This document shows positions 49,179-59,732 of a DNA stretch of 64,000 nucleotides, piece after piece. Source of the DNA: DSUN01 sp035527715. Lineage in GTDB: Bacteria; Planctomycetota; PUPC01; DSUN01. Within the stretch, counting starts at the first letter, position 1, and each line of letters opens with the position of its first letter. The translations under genes and the position numbers were made by a program. The stretch spans positions 1 through 64,000 of the forward strand of contig DATKZY010000258.1 in NCBI GenBank assembly GCA_035527715.1, written 5' to 3'. Below the pieces are notes generated by a model, which was not told where the DNA came from, made no database searches, and saw nothing but the letters and a program-made list of their open reading frames with translations.

Positions 49179-50123
49179 TTGCCGAAGTCCGTGGTGTGCC
49201 TGATGTTCCTTCTGCTCGCCGGCTGCGGGGGATCGGATGACCCGGAGCTGAGGTTCAGCGAGGTCCGCTCGTGGATGCTGCCGCCCGACGGCGCCTCGCT
49301 CCCCGCCCCGCGCGCCCTGGCCATCGGGCATAAGGACGAGTTGCTGGCCGTGGACACCGCGGGCCGCATCCTGGTCTACGACGCGAACGCGGAACTGCTC
49401 CACCGGTGGCGCATGCCCGACACCACGGCGGGCCGGCCCGAGGGCATCTGCGTCCTCCAGGACGGCCGCATCGCCGTGGCCGACACGCATTACCACCGCG
49501 TCGTCTTCTTCGACCAGCAGGGCAAGCTCCTCAGCACCCTTGGCTCCGAGGGCAAGGCACCCGGCCAGTTCATCTACCCTGTCGCCCTGGCGCAGGACGA
49601 CAAGGGCAACCTGTTCGTCGCCGAGTATGGAGGGAATGACCGGGTGCAGAAGTTCAACTCGGAGGGCAAGTTCCTCCGGTCCTTCGGGAGCTTCGGCACG
49701 GGACCCGAGCAGTTCCAGCGCCCCTCGGGCATTGCCTGTGCTCGTGGCACGACCGGCAACGGTTTCTACGTAGCCGACGCCTTCAACAATCGCTTGCTGT
49801 TCTTCTGGGATCCCCACGGGCCTGGTGTCGATGTTTCCGGCGTGCCTCTTGCAAGGTCAGCGCTAAGGTTCCCGTACGGGATTGCCTTGCTTGACCAGGG
49901 AACGAAGAGGCACGCCTACATCATCGAGTACGGTGCCGGGCGGTTGACGAGGGCTTTGGTCGCGGGGTGGCAGCACGGGGGAGATACGAGGCCCTATCGC
50001 TTTGGCTCATCGGGGCGGGGGGAGGGGCAGTTTCTCACGCCGTGGGGCGTGGCGGTGGACTCCAAGGGACGGGTGTTCGTGGCCGACACGGGGAATCGGC
50101 GGATTGTGAGGCTGACGCCATGA
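49179..50123 (+). CDS. NHL-repeat beta-propeller lipoprotein, about 314 aa
   Basis: The start is uncertain: TTG 49179 gives a Lys-containing lipoprotein signal (PKSVVCLMFLLLAGC), while GTG 49191/49194 or ATG 49203 are alternatives. The lipobox LLAGC is followed by about six NHL-type blades, such as DGRIAVADTHYHRVVFFDQQGKL split at about 115-138, GNLFVAEYGGNDRVQKF, and SKGRVFVADTGNRRIVRL at the end. Such propellers act as surface or periplasmic binding modules. It is next to a large VWA protein but separated by a repeat. Confidence 0.8.
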   Translation: MPKSVVCLMFLLLAGCGGSDDPELRFSEVRSWMLPPDGASLPAPRALAIGHKDELLAVDTAGRILVYDANAELLHRWRMPDTTAGRPEGICVLQDGRIAVADTHYHRVVFFDQQGKLLSTLGSEGKAPGQFIYPVALAQDDKGNLFVAEYGGNDRVQKFNSEGKFLRSFGSFGTGPEQFQRPSGIACARGTTGNGFYVADAFNNRLLFFWDPHGPGVDVSGVPLARSALRFPYGIALLDQGTKRHAYIIEYGAGRLTRALVAGWQHGGDTRPYRFGSSGRGEGQFLTPWGVAVDSKGRVFVADTGNRRIVRLTP

Positions 50124-50128
50124 AGAGA

Positions 50129-50192
50129 GGTGTTCGGTGTTCGGTGTTGGGGGTTGGGGGTTCGGAAATCGGCAATCGGGAATCGGCGACTG
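50129..50192. repeat. Degenerate heptamer array (GGTGTTC / GGNAATC)
   Basis: About nine 7-nt units drift from GGTGTTC through GGGGGTT to GGCAATC and GGGAATC. It sits exactly where the next gene should start, so possible start codons within it (GTG 50130, 50137) are suspect. Confidence 0.7.
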
Positions 50193-50220
50193 GGACAGGA
50201 GGCGGCTCATTCTGAAGCGG

Positions 50221-53175
50221 GTGCTCGCCAATCTGCTGCCTCCCTCGCGAAGGCCGGTGACGTGGCTCGCCGCGCTGCCGCTCGCCGTGTTCCTGGTGGC
50301 GTTCCTCGGCGGGAGCCTGTGGCTCGACGCGACGAACCGGGTGGTGTTCACCACGCCCTGGGCGTTCGCGCTCACGCTGGCCGCGCCGTGGGTGTGGTGG
50401 CTCCACGTGGCGGGCTACAGCGGCCTGCGAGGCGCCCGAGCGCTCGTGGCGCTCGGCGTCCGTTTCGTGGTGCTGGGCGTCTTCATCATGGTGCTGGCCG
50501 ACCCGAGGGCGGTGCGGACGAGCAACGTGCTCTCCGTGCTCTACGCCCTCGACGTGTCGGACTCGATGGGCGACAAGGCGTCGAAGGGGGCGATGGAGTT
50601 CATCCTCCGCACCGCGGGCGAGAAGCCGGAGAAGGACGAGGCGGGGCTGCTCGTCTTCGGGCGGCAGGCGGTGGTCGAGCTGCCGCCGCGCGTGACCTTC
50701 CCCTTCGAGGCCATCAACTCGCGCGTGGCCCGCGACGGCACGAACATCGAGAAGGCGCTCGCCCTCGCCGCGGCGATGCTGCCCGACACGAAGCAGGGGC
50801 GAGTCGTCCTCGTCACCGACGGCGCGGCGACCGAGGGCAACCTGGCCCGCGTGCTCGACGACCTCGCCGCCCGCCAGGTGCCGGTGGACGTGTTGCCCGT
50901 CGAGTACGACCACGCGCGCGAGGTGTGGCTGGAGAAGCTGGAGGTGCCCCGCACGGTGAAGCTGGGCGAGACGTATGAGGCCGCCGTGATCCTCTCGTCG
51001 CTCGCCCCCGGCTCGGGCACGCTCGTGCTCAACGAGAACGGCCAGAAGATCGCCGAGCAGAAGGTGAGCTTCGAGGCGGGCAAGAACCGCTACGTCCTCA
51101 AGCTCACGCTGCGCGAGCCCGGCCTCTACGAGTACGTGGCGACCATCGAGGTGCCGCCCGGCGAGGACGGCTGGCAGAAGAACAACCTGGCGGTCAACCA
51201 CATCTACCTGAAAGGGAAGGGGAAGGTGCTGCTGGTGAGCGACCCCGACGAGGGGCAGCGCGACGTGGCCCCGCTCGCCGCCGCGCTCCGCCGCGGCCAA
51301 CGCGAGGTCGAGCTGGTGAGCGGCCTCGAGTTCCCGCGCGACGTGCTGGCCCTCCTGCCCTACGATTGCATCGGCTTCGTCAACGTGCCCGCCGACGCGT
51401 TCGACGCGATGCAGCTTCATGCCCTCCACGACGCGGTGTACCACCAGGGGACGGGGTTTCTGATGGTGGGCGGGAAGAACAGCTTCGGCCCGGGCGGCTA
51501 CCACCGCACGCCGGTCGAGCAGGCGCTGCCGGTGGCGATGGAGCCGAGCCAGAAGAAGGTGCTGCCCAAGGGCGCCCTGGTCATCATCCTCCACACCTGC
51601 GAGTTCCCCGAGGGCAACACCTGGGCGAAGCGCATCACCAAGGAAGCCATCCGCGTGCTGAGCGCGAAGGACGACGTGGGCGTGCTGCTCTTCGACACGG
51701 GCGCGCGCTGGCTCTTCCCGCTCACGCCGGCGGGCGAGTACGAGAAGCTGGTGCTGCTCATCAACCGGGCCGAGCCGGGCGACATGCCCACGTTCGCCGG
51801 CACGATGCAGATGAGCCTCACCGCCCTGACGGCGAGCGACGCGAGCCAGAAGCACATGATCATCATCTCGGACGGCGATCCCTCGCCGCCGCCGCCCCCG
51901 GTGCTCAGGGGACTCCAGGCGAACCAGATCAGCGTGTCCACCATCGCCATCTACCCGCACGAGGGGATCGGGGGCACGGACGTGTTGCGGATGATCGCCA
52001 CCGCCACGGGCGGGCGCTTCTACCACCCGCAGGACCCCCGCCTGCTGCCCTCGATCTTCATCAAGGAGGCGAAGACCCTCAAGCGGAGCATGATTGACAA
52101 CAAGACGTTCGTGCCGCAGGTGGACTTCCCGTCGCCGATCCTCAAGGGGCTGGGCGCCTTCCCGCCGCTCCACGGGCTGGTGCTGACGTCGCTCAAGCCC
52201 AGGGCGAACCTGGCGCTCCGCGTGCCCTCGGAGGAGGACGTTGACCCCGTGCTCGCCGTGTGGCGCTACGGCGTGGGCAAGGCCGCGGCGTTCACCTCCG
52301 ACCTCACGACCAACTGGGGGGCCGACTGGGTGAAGTCGCCGCTCTACGAGCCGTTCGTGAACCAGCTCATCACCGACATCGTGCGAGCGACCGAGGAGGG
52401 GCGGCTGCGGCTCCAGACCTATGCCGAGGGGAGCACGGGCGTGATCGTCGTCGAGGACTACCACCCCGAGGCATCGTTCCTCGAGGTCGCGGCACAGGTC
52501 AGCGGGCCGCACGACAAGTCGGTCTCCGCCCCGCTGCGCCAGGTGGGGCCGCGGCGCTACCAGGGCGAGTTCCCCGTCTGGGGCAACGGCCACTACCACA
52601 TCATGGTCTCCGGCGTGGGCACGGGCCGGAACGAGCGGGCGCTCGGCCGCTTCGTCGTGCCCTATTCCCCTGAATACCTGCGGTTCCGCTCCAATCCCAT
52701 CGCCCTCGAGCAGATCGCCCGGCGCACGGGCGGCAGGATGCTCGCCGGCGCCGAGCCGGGCAAGGAGCTGTTCGTGAAGCAGAGGAAGCCGAGGGCCAGC
52801 TCGGAATCGGTCGTGGACTGGTTCCTGCTGGCCCTGGCGTGCCTGATCCCACTGGACGTTGCGGTGCGGCGCGTGCAGCTCGACTGGCTGGTGATTGGCG
52901 GGTGGCTCGGGCTGGGGCGCCGGAAGCGCGCCTCGGGCGCGACCCTTGGCGCCCTGCTGAGGCGCAAGGAGGCGATCCGGCTTCCCGCTGGCCGCCGCGA
53001 GAGGCCGTTGCCCGCGGCGCCCCCGGCGGAGCCCAGGCCCGTCGTGGCTCGACCGGCCGCTCCGCCGACGCCGGCGCCGAAGCCGGCAGCGGAGCCGTCG
53101 AAGGACGCCGGGCCTCCGCCCGCGAGCACCACCGGGCGACTGCTCGCGGCGAAGAAGAAATGGAAGAAGGAGTAA
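50221..53175 (+). CDS. Large membrane protein with two VWA-type domains, about 984 aa
   Basis: The start is unsettled: GTG 50221 is used here; AGGAGG at 50197-50202 is better spaced for the rare codons ATT 50209 or CTG 50212, and GTG 50137 would translate the repeat. Two or three membrane helices occupy about residues 15-110. A first VWA domain (about 120-260) has ALDVSDSMGD and VLVTDGA. A middle region carries a glutamine-amidotransferase-like fold (VLLVSDPDEGQ, GFLMVGGKNSFGPGGY), and a second VWA-like part has MIIISDGDPS. A last helix (about 860) and a Pro/Ala tail end it. It probably forms part of the MoxR/BatA-like complex that follows. Confidence 0.8.
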   Translation: MLANLLPPSRRPVTWLAALPLAVFLVAFLGGSLWLDATNRVVFTTPWAFALTLAAPWVWWLHVAGYSGLRGARALVALGVRFVVLGVFIMVLADPRAVRTSNVLSVLYALDVSDSMGDKASKGAMEFILRTAGEKPEKDEAGLLVFGRQAVVELPPRVTFPFEAINSRVARDGTNIEKALALAAAMLPDTKQGRVVLVTDGAATEGNLARVLDDLAARQVPVDVLPVEYDHAREVWLEKLEVPRTVKLGETYEAAVILSSLAPGSGTLVLNENGQKIAEQKVSFEAGKNRYVLKLTLREPGLYEYVATIEVPPGEDGWQKNNLAVNHIYLKGKGKVLLVSDPDEGQRDVAPLAAALRRGQREVELVSGLEFPRDVLALLPYDCIGFVNVPADAFDAMQLHALHDAVYHQGTGFLMVGGKNSFGPGGYHRTPVEQALPVAMEPSQKKVLPKGALVIILHTCEFPEGNTWAKRITKEAIRVLSAKDDVGVLLFDTGARWLFPLTPAGEYEKLVLLINRAEPGDMPTFAGTMQMSLTALTASDASQKHMIIISDGDPSPPPPPVLRGLQANQISVSTIAIYPHEGIGGTDVLRMIATATGGRFYHPQDPRLLPSIFIKEAKTLKRSMIDNKTFVPQVDFPSPILKGLGAFPPLHGLVLTSLKPRANLALRVPSEEDVDPVLAVWRYGVGKAAAFTSDLTTNWGADWVKSPLYEPFVNQLITDIVRATEEGRLRLQTYAEGSTGVIVVEDYHPEASFLEVAAQVSGPHDKSVSAPLRQVGPRRYQGEFPVWGNGHYHIMVSGVGTGRNERALGRFVVPYSPEYLRFRSNPIALEQIARRTGGRMLAGAEPGKELFVKQRKPRASSESVVDWFLLALACLIPLDVAVRRVQLDWLVIGGWLGLGRRKRASGATLGALLRRKEAIRLPAGRRERPLPAAPPAEPRPVVARPAAPPTPAPKPAAEPSKDAGPPPASTTGRLLAAKKKWKKE

Positions 53176-53204
53176 GGCGTGAGTGCGAGGGTCGCTGAGA
53201 AGGG

Positions 53205-53330
53205 GGATGACTGGATGATTGGATGGGTGGATGAATGTCAAACCCCGACGTTCGTCCGTCACTCCTGCCATTCGTTCCCTCGTTCTTCGCTTCCCTCATT
53301 CATCCATTCATCCAGCCATCCATTCATCCC
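53205..53330. repeat. Paired inverted array, unit GGATGRRT, locus 4
   Basis: Direct arm 53205-53238 and complementary arm 53295-53330 are separated by a 56-nt loop. It lies between the large VWA gene and moxR. Confidence 0.85.
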
Positions 53331-53351
53331 CTCTGAAGTGAGGAGACAGTC

Positions 53352-54353
<1,002 letters not shown>

Positions 54354-54365
54354 GGGCCAGAAGGG

Positions 54366-54458
54366 GGATGAATGGATGATTGGATGACTGGATGAATGGC
54401 AGAACGGGCAAGTCCTTCTGTCCTTCATCCATCCATTCATCCACCCATCCATTCATCC
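54366..54458. repeat. Paired inverted array, unit GGATGRRT, locus 5
   Basis: Direct arm 54366-54399 and complementary arm 54424-54458 with a 24-nt loop lie between moxR and the DUF58 gene. Confidence 0.85.
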
Positions 54459-54479
54459 TCTGACGAGAGCAGGGAAGAC

Positions 54480-55379
54480 ATGGAAGCAACGGCCGCCAAA
54501 GCTCAGGTCACGTCGCTGTTCGCCAACAGCGTCCTCAGCCGCCTGGAGCGGATGCGCCTCGTCTTCGCCCGCCGCGCCACCAACCGCGCGCACGGCGAGC
54601 ACCTGTTCGGCCGCGGCGGCTCGAGCACCGAGTTCTCCGACTTCCGCGACTACGTGCCCGGCGACGACGTGCGGTTCGTGGACTGGAATGCCTTCGCCCG
54701 CCTGAACCGCCCGTACATCAAGCTCTTCGAGCTGGAGCAGGAGATGCACGTGGCACTCCTGGTGGATGCCTCGGGCTCGATGCTGTTCGAGGACAAGCTG
54801 CTCCGCGCGAAGCAGCTCGCAGCCGCCTTCGGCGTGATGGGCCTGCTGGGTGTCGAGCGGGTGAGCGTGAGCGCCTTCAGCGAGAAGGGCATGGAGCGCC
54901 TGCCCCCGTGCACGGGCCGCGCCAGCCTGCTCAAGCTCTTCACGTTCCTCGAGCGGCTCGAGGGCGGCGGCGAAGCGCCCCTCGAACGCGGCATCGAGGA
55001 GTTCCTCAAGCGCCACGTCGGCAAGGGCGTCGCCATCATCCTCTCCGACTTCCTCACCTTCGGCGACGTCCGCCGCGGCTGCAACCTGCTCTTCAGCGCG
55101 GGGCTGGACGTCCAGGGCATCCAGGTCCTCGGCCCCAGCGAGATCGAGCCCGAGCTGACCAGCGATTCGAGGCTGGTGGACTGCGAGTCGCAGACGACGC
55201 TGGACATCACGGGGGCGGCCGACATCCTGGCCATCTACCAGGAGCACCGCGAGGCATACGCCCGCGAGCTGGCCGCGCTCTGCCGCCAGCGCCAGGGCCG
55301 CTTCGCCGCCATCGGCGCCGCCGACCCGCTGGACGACGTGCTCTTCGACCTGCTGCGCAGGAAGGGGTGGCTAGAATGA
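54480..55379 (+). CDS. DUF58 (VWA-like) protein
   Basis: ATG at 54480 follows AGGGA; reading from an earlier codon would translate the repeat. The 299-aa product contains the DUF58 hallmark GGGSSTEFSDFRDYVPGDD followed by RFVDWNAFARL, and a VWA-like domain with LLVDASGSM (about residue 100) for metal binding. DUF58 proteins are regular partners of MoxR ATPases. No membrane segment is present, so it is cytoplasmic. Confidence 0.93.
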   Translation: MEATAAKAQVTSLFANSVLSRLERMRLVFARRATNRAHGEHLFGRGGSSTEFSDFRDYVPGDDVRFVDWNAFARLNRPYIKLFELEQEMHVALLVDASGSMLFEDKLLRAKQLAAAFGVMGLLGVERVSVSAFSEKGMERLPPCTGRASLLKLFTFLERLEGGGEAPLERGIEEFLKRHVGKGVAIILSDFLTFGDVRRGCNLLFSAGLDVQGIQVLGPSEIEPELTSDSRLVDCESQTTLDITGAADILAIYQEHREAYARELAALCRQRQGRFAAIGAADPLDDVLFDLLRRKGWLE

Positions 55380-55402
55380 GTCGCTGGCAGTTGCCGCGTC
55401 GG

Positions 55403-55574
55403 CCCAAGACTCGCGCCCTTTTCCCCCCTCTCTGGGCGCGTGTCCTGGAAACCAGACTCGCCGTGCGTAGCCTAGCCATAACGCTCGTAATGCCAATGTC
55501 TTACGCTCTAGGCTCCGACCAGCTCGCGCCGGCTCGGTCCAAGACTCGCGCCCCTGGGGGGGCGCGAGTCTTGG
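55403..55574. repeat. Hairpin and direct copy of CCAAGACTCGCGCCC
   Basis: A perfect 16-bp stem (55539-55554 with 55559-55574, loop TGGG) sits 13 nt before the next start codon. The same arm occurs as a direct copy at 55403-55417. Between them an imperfect inverted pair built on AGCCTAG / CTAGGCT spans about 55464-55514. No gene is seen in the 208-nt gap. Confidence 0.75.
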
Positions 55575-55587
55575 GAGGGGGGGTAGA

Positions 55588-57492
55588 ATGACCAGCCTCG
55601 GCTTCCACGCCCTCAGTTCCGCCGTGCTCTTCGGCCTCATCGTGCCGCTGGTGCTGTTCTACTTCCTCAAGCTCAAGCGGCCGCGGCTCGAGGTGCCCTC
55701 GCTCTACCTCTGGCGGCAGGTCGTGAACGACAGCCGGGTGAACTCGCCCTTCCAGCGCTTCAAGCGGAACCTGCTCCTGCTGCTCCAACTCCTTATCCTC
55801 ATTGCACTTGTGCTCGCCGCGATGCAGCCCTACTGGCGCGGGCGCGAGAGCCGCATGCAGCGGCTGCCCGTGCTCGTGGACTGCTCGGCCTCGATGGCCG
55901 CGCTCGACAAGGCCGGCGGAACGTCCCGCCTCGACGAGGCGAAGGCCCGCGTCCGCAAGCTCATTGACGAGATGCTGCCCGACCAGGAGCTGTGCCTCGT
56001 CGCCTTCTCCCGCACGGCCCGCCGCTGCACGAGCTTCACGAACGACAAGCGGCTCCTCCGCGCCGCCCTCGACGCGGTGCAGGTCGAGGACGTGTCGAGC
56101 GACGTCGAGGCCCCGCTCCGCCTCGCCCAGGCGCTGGGCCGCTCGGCCAGCTTCGACGAGGTGCTGCTCCTCACCGACGGCAATCTCCCCGCCCGCGCCG
56201 ACTTCGAGCTGTCGTTCAAGATTGACTACCAGCGCCTGCCCGCTGCCGGGCCGAACATCGGCCTCACCGCCTTCAACGCCACCCGCTCCAGCGGCGGCGA
56301 CTGGCTGGTCTTCGTCGGCATCGAGGGCTCGCCCGATGCCGATCTCGCCGCGACGCTTGAACTTACGGTGCAGGATGTGGGCGGGGCCTCTGCGCCCCGC
56401 GTCCTTGGCTCCGAACGCATTATCGTCACCAAGGGCCGGGCCGAGCGCGTCACCTTCAGGGTCTCGGGCGACAAGGCGGTGAGCCTGACGGCGAAGCTCG
56501 CGCCCGACGGCTTCGACTCTCTGGCCTCGGACAACGTGGCGTATCTCGACCTGCCGCGCTCGCGGCCCCTGTGGGTCTACGCCGCGCCCTCGCTCGCCTC
56601 CTGGCGCCACGCGCTGGCCGCCATGCCCACCGTGCGGTTGTTCCCCGAGGAAGGGACGACGGCCAGCGAGACCAGCTACGACCTCGTCATCACCGACCGC
56701 GAGGACGACCTGGCCCTCGGGGCGCGGACGCTACTGACCGTCGGCCTCGTGCCCGCGGAACTCAGCGCCCTCGTCGCCATTGACCAACAGGGGACGCAGG
56801 TGGTGGACTGGCGGCGGAACGCCACGCTCCTCCAGCACGTCGAGCTCTCCGACCTCATTCTCCTCGACCGCCCGGTGTCGAAGGAGGGCGTCCGCGCCCT
56901 CGACTACGAGGCCCTCGGCTACGAAATCCTCGCGGACGGCCAGCGCGGCCCGCTCATCCTCGAAAAGCGGCGGGGGCAGGACGTCCTCGGCCACCTGCTC
57001 TTCCACAGCGACCGCTCGACGCTGCCCTACCGCATCGGCTTCCCGATCCTCGTGTCGAACCTCGTTCAGGCCGCGATGGACCAGGCGGGCCTCGCCAAGG
57101 CCCAGGGCGCCCGCACGGGCGTCCTGCCCCCCATTGCGCTCAAGCCCGAACGCGGCTATGTTGTCGAGGGGCCGGACGGCGACACGCGGGAAGAGAAGAG
57201 CGACAAGCAGGGCCTCCTCGGCGGCATCCCCGCGCCCAGGGTCGGGTCGTATCGCGTCGCCGAGGGCGGCACGGAGGCCGCCCGCATCGGCGCCAGCCTC
57301 CTCTCGCCCACGGAGACCCAGCTTGCGGGCGTCGAGGCCATCGAGTTCAACGAGAAGCTCACCGTCGCCGCCTCGGCCGAGCCGCGCCGCGCCGACAAGC
57401 CGTTCTGGTGGACCCTCGCCCTCGTGGCCTTCGGCGTGCTGCTCGGCGAGTGGTGGCTCTTCCAGCGTCGCCCGGGAGGCTTCGCACGATGA
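55588..57492 (+). CDS. BatA-like membrane protein with VWA domain, 634 aa
   Basis: An N-terminal BatA-type segment (residues about 5-90) has two membrane helices and the motif FYFLKLKRPRLEVPSLYLW. A VWA domain follows (about 93-235) with the metal site VLVDCSASMAAL, then a beta-rich region of unknown fold, and a final membrane helix (about 605-625). It fits the third member of the MoxR-DUF58-BatA cassette, which in several bacteria affects envelope stress tolerance or metal-centre assembly. Its stop overlaps the next start (ATGA). Confidence 0.87.
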   Translation: MTSLGFHALSSAVLFGLIVPLVLFYFLKLKRPRLEVPSLYLWRQVVNDSRVNSPFQRFKRNLLLLLQLLILIALVLAAMQPYWRGRESRMQRLPVLVDCSASMAALDKAGGTSRLDEAKARVRKLIDEMLPDQELCLVAFSRTARRCTSFTNDKRLLRAALDAVQVEDVSSDVEAPLRLAQALGRSASFDEVLLLTDGNLPARADFELSFKIDYQRLPAAGPNIGLTAFNATRSSGGDWLVFVGIEGSPDADLAATLELTVQDVGGASAPRVLGSERIIVTKGRAERVTFRVSGDKAVSLTAKLAPDGFDSLASDNVAYLDLPRSRPLWVYAAPSLASWRHALAAMPTVRLFPEEGTTASETSYDLVITDREDDLALGARTLLTVGLVPAELSALVAIDQQGTQVVDWRRNATLLQHVELSDLILLDRPVSKEGVRALDYEALGYEILADGQRGPLILEKRRGQDVLGHLLFHSDRSTLPYRIGFPILVSNLVQAAMDQAGLAKAQGARTGVLPPIALKPERGYVVEGPDGDTREEKSDKQGLLGGIPAPRVGSYRVAEGGTEAARIGASLLSPTETQLAGVEAIEFNEKLTVAASAEPRRADKPFWWTLALVAFGVLLGEWWLFQRRPGGFAR

Positions 57493-59696
57493 GGCCAAGG
57501 GGCAGAGCGCAAAGTGCAAAGTGCAAAATGCAGAACGCAAAATGGAAAGCTGAGAGCGGGGATGGCCTGAGCCGAATGGCGAGTGACAGGAGACGCCGTG
57601 CCAGCTCTCTTGTCACGCGTCACGCGTCACGCATCCTTTCCCCCTCTGCCTTTTGCCTTTTGCCTTTTGCACTTTGCCTTTTGCATTCTCTCTCCGCCTT
57701 CGCTGGCGAGCCCCCCCTCCGCCTCGACCTCTCCTTCCGCGCCGTGCGCACCGGCGCCCCCATCCTGGTCCAGGCCAAGCTTACGGTCGGCGGGAACCGG
57801 CTCCTGGAGGGACGCCTCGAGCTGGTCGTGATGTCGGCCGGCCGCGTCGTCGCCACCTGCCGCACGCACGAGATGGCGCTCAGCTCGGGCGAGAAGGTGT
57901 TCGACGTGCTCCTGCCCGTCTGCTGGTCGGGGCTGCGGGACAACGAGCTGGAGGTGTACCCGCGCTTCCTCACGGAGCGGGGCGCGGTCAAGCTCCCGCG
58001 CCTCTTGCGGTCTCTGCCCGAGACGTGGGAGCGGTCGTGCGTCGTCGCCGTGTGCGGCCCGCGCGAGCGCCTGGGCGACGGCGGCGACCAGATGGCCGGG
58101 CACCTGGGCCTCGAACAGTTCCGCCCGAAGCTGCCCGAGGGCAGCCGCAAGGCGCTCATGACCAGCCCCGTAGCCATGACGCCCGACGACCTGCCCTCCC
58201 AGCCCCTCGCGTACTGCGCCTTCGACCTGCTGCTCCTGGCCGACAGGAGCTTCGCGTCGCTCCGCCAGGCGCAGCTCGACGCCGTCGCCCGCTGGGTGCG
58301 GGCGGGCGGCAGCGTGTGCGTGGTGGCGTCGGGCGTCGTCGGGTCCGGCCACGTGCAGTGCCTCAACGAGCTGGCGGACCGGGATACGCCGCTCTTCCGG
58401 CTCGATGCGGGCGGGCGCCTCCAGGCCACTGAGCCGCCGCACGTGCGGGGCGGCTGCGACGCCTACCTCCTCCGCCCCTGCCTCGGCCGCGCCGTGGTCA
58501 TCACGGCGCAACCCCCGCGCGGCCACGACTACAAGCTCTGCCCCCAGTGGCGCCGCATCCTCGCCTTCCTGTGGAAGGTGCGCGCGCAGCAGCTCCCAGG
58601 CGTGCTCAAGGACGGCAGGTGGCGCAGCGACCAGGAGGCCGATGCTGCGCCGGGCGAGCGCGCGCCCTCCTGGGAGGGGGAGAATGTCCCCGCCGGCTAC
58701 CGCGACGCCGACCTCGAGATGCGGCTCGGGCCGCAGCCCTTTGGCTACCTGCCCGAGATCGTCCGAGGACTGATGCCCACCGACGTGCAGCGCGTCTCCT
58801 TCGCCGCCATTGTCCTGGTGCTTCTGCTGTTCATCCTACTGATCGGGCCGGTGGACTACTTTCTCCTCGGGCTCCTGCGCATCCGCAAGTTCACCTGGCT
58901 TTTCCTGCCCATCGTTGCGGGGCTGTTCACCTACTTCATGGTCCGGCTGTCCGAATACTACATGGGCATGCGGGACCGCCGCCGCGCCGTGGTGTTCGTG
59001 GACGTGGATCGCAAGGGGCGCCCCGTTCGCCAGACCCGCTTCGAGCTGCTTTTCCCTGGCCGGGAGCGCCTGGTCTCGGTCGCCCTGAAGAGCGCGGTGC
59101 TCCATTGCGTGGACTGTGCCACGCTGACGCAGCGAGACGAGGACTATCCCTACCGCATCGCCCAGTCGCGTCGCCAATTGGACTTTGTCGAGGGGGCCGA
59201 AGCGATGCCGCTGGCGTATGAGGGGAGCGTGCTGGGCCAGTGCACGGTGACGCACAAGGTGCGGCAGTGGTCGCCCGTGCTCTACCGCAGCTTCTCGCTC
59301 GAGCCGCCCGAGCACGTGGCCGACATCCAGTGGGACGCGGTGAGCGACCGCGACCTCCTGTCGGCGACCGACCCTCACGAGGTGGGTGCGAAGCTCTTCC
59401 GCGGCCGCAGGGAGGCCGCCGACGTGTTCTTGCTGCGCCTTGGGCGTTGCGACGCGCTCGCCCGCAAGTCGGGGGGCCGCCTGCTGCTCGGCCCGCGACC
59501 GCCGAGGTTCTTCGCCGCCCATCCGCGGGTTGGGCTGTTCTCCATCGTGTCGCAAATCTCGCCCACGGGGGCCACGCACACCGAGGACCTGAGCGTCCAC
59601 GACCCGACCGACGGGGCGGAGTGGCTCCTGATCGTCGTCGAGGAGGTCGGCGACGACCTCTACGTCTACCGCCGCCTCTACCGAGGAGAGCAATAG
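57489..59696 (+). CDS. Exported membrane protein, about 735 aa, repeat-derived N-terminus
   Basis: ATG at 57489 overlaps the preceding stop and was probably the original start, but the next 190 nt are repeat arms read in frame. ATG 57579 would give a more usual signal peptide: a basic run, then the hydrophobic core AFCLLPFALCLLHSLSAFA encoded by the repeat. Residues about 75-430 are a soluble domain, followed by two helices at about 441-490 (LVLLLFILLIGPVDYFLLGLL, WLFLPIVAGLFTYFM) and a C-terminal soluble domain. I do not recognise the family; position suggests a component of the MoxR cassette. Confidence 0.7.
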   Translation: MRPRGRAQSAKCKMQNAKWKAESGDGLSRMASDRRRRASSLVTRHASRILSPSAFCLLPFALCLLHSLSAFAGEPPLRLDLSFRAVRTGAPILVQAKLTVGGNRLLEGRLELVVMSAGRVVATCRTHEMALSSGEKVFDVLLPVCWSGLRDNELEVYPRFLTERGAVKLPRLLRSLPETWERSCVVAVCGPRERLGDGGDQMAGHLGLEQFRPKLPEGSRKALMTSPVAMTPDDLPSQPLAYCAFDLLLLADRSFASLRQAQLDAVARWVRAGGSVCVVASGVVGSGHVQCLNELADRDTPLFRLDAGGRLQATEPPHVRGGCDAYLLRPCLGRAVVITAQPPRGHDYKLCPQWRRILAFLWKVRAQQLPGVLKDGRWRSDQEADAAPGERAPSWEGENVPAGYRDADLEMRLGPQPFGYLPEIVRGLMPTDVQRVSFAAIVLVLLLFILLIGPVDYFLLGLLRIRKFTWLFLPIVAGLFTYFMVRLSEYYMGMRDRRRAVVFVDVDRKGRPVRQTRFELLFPGRERLVSVALKSAVLHCVDCATLTQRDEDYPYRIAQSRRQLDFVEGAEAMPLAYEGSVLGQCTVTHKVRQWSPVLYRSFSLEPPEHVADIQWDAVSDRDLLSATDPHEVGAKLFRGRREAADVFLLRLGRCDALARKSGGRLLLGPRPPRFFAAHPRVGLFSIVSQISPTGATHTEDLSVHDPTDGAEWLLIVVEEVGDDLYVYRRLYRGEQ
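57508..57687. repeat. Paired inverted array, unit GCAAARK (7 nt), inside a coding sequence
   Basis: The direct arm 57508-57545 holds five units, and the complementary arm 57646-57687 holds about six TTTTGCC/TTTGCAC units. The 100-nt loop includes three complementary TCACGCG units (57611-57632) of the family at 33207-33300. The array is read in frame by the membrane protein gene. Confidence 0.85.
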
Positions 59697-59732
59697 CGCC
59701 TTGTGCCCACACTCCGGGGCCTGAGAGGAGAT

